From the NCBI GenBank assembly GCA_004375675.1, contig SOKR01000110.1, positions 1 to 5,021 on the forward strand: a stretch of 5,021 nt of DNA. The letters run 5' to 3'. This document shows positions 1 through 5,021 of the stretch, in pieces. Numbering within the stretch: position 1 is the stretch's first letter; each line of letters opens with the position of its first letter. Below the pieces are notes generated by a model that was not told the DNA's origin, made no database searches, and saw only the letters and a list, made by a program, of their open reading frames with translations. The position numbers and the translations under genes were made by a program. The DNA comes from Dehalococcoidia bacterium (GTDB lineage: Bacteria; Chloroflexota; Dehalococcoidia; Dehalococcoidales; BS750m-G39).

Positions 1-1498
1 CCAGCCGTATGCGCTGCGCCTCGCCTCCGGCCAGGGTAGCCGAGGCACGGTCGAGATTAAGATAGCCCAGCCCCACATCTTTGAGGAAGCTCAAGCGGGC
101 TTGAATCTCTTTGATAATCTGGTGGGCTATCGTCTGCTCCCGCTGGCTGAGCACCGCTTTTCTGCCTTTGCCGCCAATCACCCCCACCCAGTCCAGCGCC
201 TGGGCCACCGACATCGCGCTGACCTCGACGATATTCTTGCCGCCGATGGTCACCGCCAGCGACTCCGGTTTGAGCCGCTTGCCCTCGCAGACAGGGCAGG
301 GCTTCGACACCATATAGCGTTCTATCTTAGCACGGGAGTATTCCGACTCGGTATCCCGATACAGCCGTTCCAGGGCCGGTATCACCCCCTCGAAGCCGTC
401 GCGCTGGCGCCTTATCTTGCCGAAACGGTTGCGATAGACCCTGGTCTCTCCCCCCTCCCCATAGAGGATGAGGTCGAGCTGTTCTTTAGTCAAATCCTTG
501 ACCGGGGTGTGCAGGGAAAAGCCGTTTTTACTGGCTAAAGACTCCACCTGATAGAGATACCAGGTGTGGAACTGCCAGGGGCGGATAGCCCCCTCCATGA
601 TGGACAGGTTCTTGTTCAAGACCAGCTCGGGGTCTATCTCCAGCTTAACCCCCAGCCCGCTGCATTCACGGCAGGCGCCGTGAGGCGAGTTAAAGCTGAA
701 GGTGCGGGGGGCGATCTCGCCCAGGCTAATGCCGCAGTGCACGCAGGCAAAGTGCTCCGAGAACAGAAGCTCCTCGCCGTCGATAATGGAAACCAGCACC
801 ACCCCCGCCCCCAGCTTGATAGCCGTCTCCACCGAATCGGCGATACGGCTCTGGTCGCTCTCTCCCATCACCAGGCGGTCAACCACCACCGCGATGGAGT
901 GCTTCTTATATTTATCGAGCTGAATATCCTCGGACAGCTCGCGAATCTTGTCGTCGACGCGAACGCGGACATAGCCCGCCTTGCGCAGGTCGTCGAAAAC
1001 CGCCTGGTATTCGCCCTTGCGATCGCTTATCAGCGGGGCTAAAATCATGATGCGGCTCTTGGCGGGGATTTTCTGCACAGCATCGACAATCTGCTGCACC
1101 GTCTGCGCCGTTATCTCCCGCCCGCACTTGGGGCAGTGGGGATGTCCCACGCGGGCAAAGAGCAGCCTCAGGTAGTCGTAGGTCTCGGTCACCGTGCCCA
1201 CCGTCGAGCGCGGGTTCTTGCTGGGACCCTTCTGGTCGATAGAGATAGCCGGGCTTAAGCCCTCGATATAGTCGACATCGGGCTTCTCCATCCGGCCCAA
1301 AAACTGGCGGGCATAAGCCGACAGCGACTCCACGTAGCGCCGCTGCCCCTCGGCATAGATGGTATCGAAGGCCAGCGAGCTTTTCCCGGAGCCGGAGACG
1401 CCGGTAATAACCACCAGCTTATCGCGGGGGATAACCACATCTATATTCTTGAGGTTATGCTCCCGGGCTCCTTTAACGACAATGGCCTGTAACGGCAT
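1..1498 (-). CDS. uvrA: UvrABC excinuclease subunit A, N-terminal 499 residues (3' part off window)
   Basis: UvrA is the ATP-dependent damage-sensing subunit of bacterial nucleotide excision repair; it scans DNA and loads UvrB at lesions in the cytoplasm. Translating the minus strand from the ATG at 1498-1496 gives a protein beginning MPLQAIVVKGAREHNLKNI, as in the family. Walker A of the first ABC half is GVSGSGKSS (residues 33-41), followed by the very conserved segment around YAEGQRRYVESLSAYARQF (48-66). A Cys pair lies at 122/125, at the start of the UvrB-binding insert. The zinc finger is Cys252/255 and Cys276/279 (CX2C-X20-CX2C). A CPVCEGKRL motif follows, and the visible part ends in the first ABC signature, LAGGEAQRIRL (489-499). 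UvrA is usually about 940-960 residues, so roughly half is present, with no frameshift or stop. The ATG has GGGAAGAGGT upstream (revcomp of 1507-1516), 8 nt away. The serine usual in LSGGE is alanine here. Identity is essentially certain. Confidence 0.97.
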   Translation of the reverse strand, partial: MPLQAIVVKGAREHNLKNIDVVIPRDKLVVITGVSGSGKSSLAFDTIYAEGQRRYVESLSAYARQFLGRMEKPDVDYIEGLSPAISIDQKGPSKNPRSTVGTVTETYDYLRLLFARVGHPHCPKCGREITAQTVQQIVDAVQKIPAKSRIMILAPLISDRKGEYQAVFDDLRKAGYVRVRVDDKIRELSEDIQLDKYKKHSIAVVVDRLVMGESDQSRIADSVETAIKLGAGVVLVSIIDGEELLFSEHFACVHCGISLGEIAPRTFSFNSPHGACRECSGLGVKLEIDPELVLNKNLSIMEGAIRPWQFHTWYLYQVESLASKNGFSLHTPVKDLTKEQLDLILYGEGGETRVYRNRFGKIRRQRDGFEGVIPALERLYRDTESEYSRAKIERYMVSKPCPVCEGKRLKPESLAVTIGGKNIVEVSAMSVAQALDWVGVIGGKGRKAVLSQREQTIAHQIIKEIQARLSFLKDVGLGYLNLDRASATLAGGEAQRIRL

Positions 1499-1506
1499 AG
1501 ATTTAT

Positions 1507-1516
1507 ACCTCTTCCC
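1507..1516 (-). promoter_or_regulatory. Ribosome binding site of uvrA
   Basis: On the minus strand this reads GGGAAGAGGT, a purine-rich Shine-Dalgarno sequence ending 8 nt before the ATG at 1498. It fixes the start of uvrA, which also matches the N terminus expected for the family. Confidence 0.75.
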
Positions 1517-1527
1517 TAGCCAAATTT

Positions 1528-1557
1528 ATTGTAACACTTGCGGCTAAAGCGCAACAA
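1528..1557 (-). promoter_or_regulatory. Putative sigma70-type promoter of uvrA
   Basis: On the minus strand, -35 TTGTTG (revcomp of 1552-1557) and -10 TACAAT (revcomp of 1528-1533) are separated by 18 nt. The -10 is preceded by TGT, giving an extended -10 (TGTTACAAT). A start near base 1521 would leave a leader of about 23 nt that includes the ribosome binding site. No LexA-type operator (Gram-positive GAAC-N4-GTTC or E. coli CTGT-N8-ACAG) is visible here, so SOS control is not supported. This is a prediction from motif match and position only. Confidence 0.55.
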
Positions 1558-1573
1558 GTTCGAGGCTAAATCC

Positions 1574-1602
1574 TTGATTCCATTCCCAGCATCAGATATA
1601 CT
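1574..1602 (+). promoter_or_regulatory. Putative sigma70-type promoter of iorAB
   Basis: TTGATT (1574-1579) and TATACT (1597-1602) are separated by the optimal 17 nt and match the -35/-10 consensus well. Transcription from about base 1609 would give a leader of about 47 nt before the TTG start of iorA. It is divergent from the uvrA promoter, and the two -35 boxes are 16 bp apart. A perfect TATAAT at 1631-1636 is a second candidate -10, but it has only a poor -35 (ATGACT at 1606-1611, 19-nt spacer) and would start transcripts inside or next to the Shine-Dalgarno sequence. Confidence 0.55.
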
Positions 1603-1640
1603 GCTATGACTGGCTAGTTAAATTACTCCCTATAATCCAG

Positions 1641-1648
1641 GGAAGGAG
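1641..1648 (+). promoter_or_regulatory. Ribosome binding site of iorA, supporting a TTG start
   Basis: GGAAGGAG is a strong Shine-Dalgarno sequence ending 7 nt before the TTG at 1656. No in-frame ATG lies nearby, and the conserved N-terminal region begins within about 15 residues of this TTG. The strong site and good spacing therefore decide for the rare start codon. Confidence 0.8.
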
Positions 1649-1655
1649 ACCGCCC

Positions 1656-3560
1656 TTGAAAGAATTAACCATAACTTCCGACACCCCGGGAGAAAGACTG
1701 TTTGTCCTGGGCAACGAAGCCATCGCCAGGGGGGCTATAGAGGCCGGTGTCCAGGTTGCCGCCGCCTACCCCGGCACCCCCTCCAGCGAAATACTGGAAA
1801 CCCTGTCCGGAGTTGCCAAAGAGCTTGATATCTATGTCGAGTGGTCAACCAACGAGAAGGTAGCCTTCGAGGTTGCCCTGGCTGCCTCCATCTGCGGGGT
1901 GAGAGCCATGGCATCAATGAAGCATGTCGGCGTAAACGTGGCTCACGACGCGCTGATGACCGCCAACTATATCGGGGCTAAGGGGGGACTGGTCTTGCTC
2001 TCCGCCGACGACCCCTGGGCGTGGAGCTCCCAGAACGAGCAGGACAACCGCTATATCGCCCTGCAAGCCTACATGCCCGTCCTCGAGCCTTCTTCCGTGC
2101 AGGAAGCCAAAGATATGATGGCTGACGCCTTTAAGCTATCCGAGCAGTTCCGGCAGCTTTTCATGCTCAGGTCGGTAACCCGGATAGGCCACGCCCGCAG
2201 CGATATAGTTCTGGGCGAAATATCGCGGGAGAAAAGACAGGGCAAGTTCGTAAAAAACCGCGACTGGCTGGTCTATACCCCCCGCGAAGCCAGGATAAAC
2301 AAGCCCCTGATGCTGGAAAGGTTCGACGCCATAAAGAAAGCGGCCAACACCCTCCCCTATAATCAGCTAAAGCTGGCCCGCGGCGCCAAACTGGGCATTA
2401 TCGGCTGTGGGCTGTCATACAGCTACAGCATGGAAGCGTTGAAGTGGCTGGGGATTGAAGACAAGGTCTCCATACTCAAAATCGGCACCCCCCACCCCCT
2501 GCCCGAGGAGCTGGTAATAGAGCTGCTGAAATCGGTCAAAGAGGTGCTGGTGACCGAGGAGGTCGACCCCTTTGTCGAGCTTCAGGTCAAAGCCATCGCC
2601 GGCGAGCATAATATAGCGGTTAAAATCCACGGCAAAGACCTGCTGCCGCGGGTCGGCGAGCTATCCACGAGGAAGGTCACCGAGGCTGTTATTGAGCTTA
2701 CCGGAGCCAAGCCGCCGGTTGACTTTGCCAGGCTGGACAAGCTGGCCGAAGAGACGACCCCCCTCCTCCCCTGGAGGCCACCCGCGCTATGCGCCGGTTG
2801 CTCGCACCGAGCTTCTTTCTACGCCATCAAGACCGCCTCCAAAAGGGTAGCCAGGGACTACGGGCAGGATGTAGAGGCTATCTACCCCGGTGACATCGGC
2901 TGCTATTGTCTAGCGGTTAACCCGCCCCTGGAGGGGGTAGATACCACCATCTGTATGGGCGGCAGCTTCGGCATCGCCAACGGGCTAGCCCATGTCGTCA
3001 ACGCGCCCATAGTAGCCCACCTGGGCGACTCGACCTTCTTCCACGCCGGCATACCGCCCCTGATAAACGCCGTCTATAACAAGGCGAACATCACCATGGT
3101 CATACTGGATAACTCGGCCACGGCCATGACCGGCTTCCAACCCCACCCCGGCACCGGCCAGACCGCTATGGGCAACGAGGCCATCCAGTTAAAGCCGGAG
3201 GATATCGCCCGGGCCTGCGGGGTAAAATTCGTCGAGGTCGTCGACCCCTTCGACCTGAAAGCGGCCGCCAAGACCATAGAAGCCGCCATAAGGTTCGAGG
3301 GTCCCGCCGTCGTCGTTTCCCGGAGGCTCTGCGCCATGATCGACCAGAGGGAGAAGCGGAAACGAAAAGAACCGATTATCCCCTACTATATAGACCAGGA
3401 TAAGTGCAGCGGTAAATGCAACGCCTGCATCGAGCTGCTGGGCTGCCCGGCGATAATAAAAGAGAACGGCAAGACCATCATCGACCAGGCGCTTTGCACC
3501 GGCTGCGGAATCTGCGCCCAGGTCTGCCCCTACAAAGCGATAATAGAGGTGAGCCAATGA
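1656..3560 (+). CDS. iorA: Indolepyruvate ferredoxin oxidoreductase, alpha subunit
   Basis: This is the catalytic subunit of a cytosolic, oxygen-sensitive enzyme that decarboxylates indolepyruvate and other aryl-pyruvates with CoA, giving aryl-acetyl-CoA, CO2 and reduced ferredoxin. The 634 residues match the usual IorA length. The N-terminal pyrimidine-binding domain has GNEAIARGA (19-27), YPGTPSSE (38-45) and WSTNEKVAFE (63-72); Glu67 is probably the thiamine-activating glutamate. A central domain starts near residue 246 (LGIIGCGLSYSYS). CAGCSHR (379-385) opens the second thiamine-diphosphate domain. Its metal/diphosphate motif runs from GDS (457-459) to LDN (484-486) and is followed by TAMTG (489-493). 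The C-terminal ferredoxin domain has Cys584/588/591/597 and Cys614/617/620/624. The second set is canonical CX2CX2CX3CP, while the first is CX3CX2CX5CP, one residue longer than usual. Translation starts at TTG with a strong Shine-Dalgarno, and the 3' end overlaps iorB by 4 nt. True substrate preference (indole-, phenyl- or hydroxyphenyl-pyruvate) cannot be read from sequence. Confidence 0.95.
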   Translation: MKELTITSDTPGERLFVLGNEAIARGAIEAGVQVAAAYPGTPSSEILETLSGVAKELDIYVEWSTNEKVAFEVALAASICGVRAMASMKHVGVNVAHDALMTANYIGAKGGLVLLSADDPWAWSSQNEQDNRYIALQAYMPVLEPSSVQEAKDMMADAFKLSEQFRQLFMLRSVTRIGHARSDIVLGEISREKRQGKFVKNRDWLVYTPREARINKPLMLERFDAIKKAANTLPYNQLKLARGAKLGIIGCGLSYSYSMEALKWLGIEDKVSILKIGTPHPLPEELVIELLKSVKEVLVTEEVDPFVELQVKAIAGEHNIAVKIHGKDLLPRVGELSTRKVTEAVIELTGAKPPVDFARLDKLAEETTPLLPWRPPALCAGCSHRASFYAIKTASKRVARDYGQDVEAIYPGDIGCYCLAVNPPLEGVDTTICMGGSFGIANGLAHVVNAPIVAHLGDSTFFHAGIPPLINAVYNKANITMVILDNSATAMTGFQPHPGTGQTAMGNEAIQLKPEDIARACGVKFVEVVDPFDLKAAAKTIEAAIRFEGPAVVVSRRLCAMIDQREKRKRKEPIIPYYIDQDKCSGKCNACIELLGCPAIIKENGKTIIDQALCTGCGICAQVCPYKAIIEVSQ

Positions 3561-4162
3561 CCAAAGAATTCAACGTACTTATCACCGGAGTCGGGGGGCA
3601 GGGTGTAATCCTGATGTCGGAGCTGCTGGGAGAGGCGGCGGTCAAAGACAAGCTAAAGGTCAGAGGCTCGGAGATACTGGGCATGGCGGTGAGGGGCGGC
3701 TCGGTGACCAGCGCCATCAGGCTCGGCGAAGATGTCTACGGCCCCCTCATCCCCACTGGAAAGTGCAGCGCTCTGGTCGGCATGGAGCCGTCGGAGGCGT
3801 TGAGGAATATCACCTGCCTCTCCAAGTCCAGTCTGGACATACTCAACACGGCGGCAACCGTGCCCTTCACCGTAACCCTGGGGCAAAGCAGCTACCCCAG
3901 TCTGGAGACAATCATGGAAAAGCTCAAAAAAGCCGCCGAAAAGATAATCCAGCTCGATGCCGCCAAACTGGCTTTAGCAGCGGGCAGCCTGCTCACCACC
4001 AATGTCGTTATGCTGGGGGCATTATTCGGCACCGAGCGCCTGCCGATAAAGGTAGCCACCATAAAAGAAGCCATCGAGGAACGCTTCCCGGCTAAAGTGG
4101 CACCGGTTAACCTTAAAGCCTTTGACCTTGGGTATGAGACCTGCCAGCGGGCTCTCAAATAG
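3557..4162 (+). CDS. iorB: Indolepyruvate ferredoxin oxidoreductase, beta subunit
   Basis: IorB is the small partner of IorA and corresponds to the gamma domain of pyruvate:ferredoxin oxidoreductases. The two subunits form the active 2-oxoacid oxidoreductase that feeds reduced ferredoxin to anaerobic metabolism. The product is 201 residues, a normal IorB length. It opens with a beta strand and the glycine-rich loop GVGGQGV (11-17), followed by the family segment SEILGMAVRGGSV (38-50). There are no membrane segments or signal peptide. The ATG at 3557 overlaps the iorA stop (ATGA), which implies translational coupling. GAGG at 3546-3549 lies 7 nt upstream as ribosome binding site. The frame is open further upstream, but that part lies inside the iorA ferredoxin domain and is rejected as coding. 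Where relatives usually read GMSQRGG, this protein has GMAVRGG, losing the Ser-Gln pair. No promoter of its own is apparent, so it should be co-transcribed with iorA. Confidence 0.93.
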   Translation: MTKEFNVLITGVGGQGVILMSELLGEAAVKDKLKVRGSEILGMAVRGGSVTSAIRLGEDVYGPLIPTGKCSALVGMEPSEALRNITCLSKSSLDILNTAATVPFTVTLGQSSYPSLETIMEKLKKAAEKIIQLDAAKLALAAGSLLTTNVVMLGALFGTERLPIKVATIKEAIEERFPAKVAPVNLKAFDLGYETCQRALK

Positions 4163-4166
4163 GAAT

Positions 4167-5021
4167 TTATTCTATAAGCTCCATAATGTGCATTACCTTC
4201 ACCGGCAGCTTGTTGCGCACCACGCTGTCAATCAATTGAATCTCACACCCCGGGCAGCTGCTGACAACGATATCGGCGCCGGTGGACTCAATCGAAGCTG
4301 CCTTCTTATCGGCAATATCCTTCGACAGGTCGTAGTAATGCAAGCTGAACGCCCCCGCCATCCCGCAACACCGGTCGGCGTTAGGCATCTCGACATACTC
4401 CACCCCCGATATTGACCTTATGACCTGCCTCGGCTGGCTGGTTATCCCCAGATGCCGACTCAGGTGACAGGGGTCGTGCCAGGTAACCTTCTTGCCCCTG
4501 GCTTCCGCCGAGGGCTTATAGGCCGATACCGGCAAATCCAGCACGTCAACCAGGAACTCAGAAATATCCTTCACCTTTTTGGCGAACTTTTCGTAAGCCT
4601 TCTTTCTCTGCGTGGTGTCGGCCAGAAACTTGACATAGCTCTTGAGCGCCGAGGTGCAGGTGGCACAGTCGGAGATAACGTAGTCCAGCCCCTCGAAGGC
4701 TTTAACATTGGCGTCAGCCATCTTGCGGCCGGTTTCGAAGTCGCCCGCCCCCAGAAACACCGGTGCCCCACAACACCCCTGTTCCCGGGGCACCACCACC
4801 TCCACCCCGTTACGGGTCAGAAAGTTTATTATGCGCTTGCCCTGCTCAGGCAGGACGAAATCGGTCATACAGCCGCTGAAATAGCCCACCCTCATCTTGG
4901 TCTTAACGCCGGCGGGGGGTACGTTCACCACCGGTACCATCTGCCTCAAAAACTTAGGAGCAATCTGGGGTATATTCCGTCCCTTGCCCAGCGCCGAGAG
5001 GAACAGGGAAAGGTGCCTGAT
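4167..5021 (-). CDS. Two-CCG-domain iron-sulfur protein, GlcF/LutA/HdrB-like (N terminus off window)
   Basis: The C-terminal 284 residues of a cytoplasmic electron-transfer subunit are visible. Numbering here is from the in-frame TTG at 4949. CCG domain 1 has Cys27, Cys59-Cys60-Gly61 and Cys95/Cys98, that is CX31CCGX33CX2C. Domain 2 has Cys161 (HDPCHL), Cys194-Cys195-Gly196 and Cys232/Cys235, that is CX32CCGX35CX2C. Both sets are complete. In heterodisulfide reductase HdrB such motifs bind noncubane [4Fe-4S] clusters. The frame stays open and family-like (IAPKFLRQMVP) to the window edge, so the TTG is not the start. GlcF-type proteins are about 400-430 residues with two N-terminal ferredoxin clusters, which would lie just outside. 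Relatives pair with a flavin dehydrogenase (glycolate, lactate or other hydroxyacid) or a disulfide reductase, so the substrate is undetermined. The gene converges on iorB with a 4-nt gap. The CCG family call is very secure, and the GlcF-like subgroup is likely. Confidence 0.9.
   Translation of the reverse strand: MRHLSLFLSALGKGRNIPQIAPKFLRQMVPVVNVPPAGVKTKMRVGYFSGCMTDFVLPEQGKRIINFLTRNGVEVVVPREQGCCGAPVFLGAGDFETGRKMADANVKAFEGLDYVISDCATCTSALKSYVKFLADTTQRKKAYEKFAKKVKDISEFLVDVLDLPVSAYKPSAEARGKKVTWHDPCHLSRHLGITSQPRQVIRSISGVEYVEMPNADRCCGMAGAFSLHYYDLSKDIADKKAASIESTGADIVVSSCPGCEIQLIDSVVRNKLPVKVMHIMELIE

Noticed and set aside
101..1042. Long open frames on the plus strand (101-538 and 566-1042)
   Set aside because: They lie opposite uvrA, whose minus-strand translation is conserved throughout; their translations resemble no family I recognise and they lack ribosome binding sites.
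1550..1562. LexA-like operator upstream of uvrA (GTTC half at 1558-1561)
   Set aside because: The matching left half GAAC is absent at the required 4-nt spacing; only the 8-bp palindrome AACAAGTT-like core remains, and it does not fit a known LexA box.
1499..1655. Small RNA, riboswitch or attenuator in the intergenic region
   Set aside because: The region is only 157 nt, is accounted for by two promoters and two ribosome binding sites, and shows no strong hairpin.
3416..3556. N-terminal extension of IorB by 47 codons
   Set aside because: The extra residues are an out-of-frame reading of the IorA ferredoxin domain with no family similarity. The ATG at 3557 has a ribosome binding site and gives the normal IorB N terminus.
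3189..3557. A 122-codon open frame on the minus strand
   Set aside because: It is antisense to the thiamine and ferredoxin domains of IorA, which are clearly the coding frame; the composition is what antisense of GC-rich coding DNA gives.
4136..4156. Possible terminator hairpin at the end of iorB (GAGA...TCTC)
   Set aside because: Only four consecutive base pairs form before a mismatch, it lies inside the coding sequence, and no T-run follows on either strand.
4947..4949. TTG as the start codon of the CCG iron-sulfur protein
   Set aside because: The same frame continues without a stop to the window edge with residues typical of the linker before the CCG domains, so the gene begins outside the window.

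Overview
The window is ordinary bacterial chromosome holding four protein genes, two of them cut by the window edges. It reads as a moderately GC-rich anaerobe. The main clue is an oxygen-sensitive 2-oxoacid:ferredoxin oxidoreductase beside an iron-sulfur protein of the glycolate-oxidase/heterodisulfide-reductase (CCG) type. Bacterial-type -35/-10 elements, Shine-Dalgarno sites and a UvrA gene argue against an archaeon. Frequent ATA and AGG codons and the gene mix would suit an uncultured Dehalococcoidia-like Chloroflexota or another anaerobic lineage. That placement is a guess, because nothing in the window fixes the taxon.

Layout. Bases 1-1498 (minus strand) are the first 499 codons of uvrA, from its ATG to the first ABC signature motif, where the window ends. 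Bases 1499-1655 are a short intergenic region with back-to-back promoters for uvrA (leftward) and iorA (rightward). Bases 1656-3560 and 3557-4162 (plus strand) are iorA and iorB, overlapping by four bases (ATGA). Together they encode both subunits of an indolepyruvate-type 2-oxoacid:ferredoxin oxidoreductase. Bases 4167-5021 (minus strand) are the C-terminal 284 residues of a two-CCG-domain iron-sulfur protein related to GlcF/LutA/HdrB-type subunits. It converges on iorB with only four bases between the stop codons.

How the genes relate. IorA and IorB form one enzyme. IorA carries thiamine diphosphate and two [4Fe-4S] sites, IorB supplies the gamma-type domain, and the complex turns aryl-pyruvates from amino-acid transamination into aryl-acetyl-CoA, CO2 and reduced ferredoxin. 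The converging CCG protein is also a redox protein, but it lies on the other strand and its own partners would be outside the window. A functional link to IOR is only a possibility. UvrA (nucleotide excision repair) is a functionally unrelated neighbour.

I found no mobile element, RNA gene, CRISPR array, or convincing novel system. The points worth checking are small: an odd cysteine spacing in the first ferredoxin cluster of IorA, a Ser-to-Ala change in the UvrA ABC signature, a substitution in an IorB signature segment, and the compact divergent promoter region with helically phased repeats.
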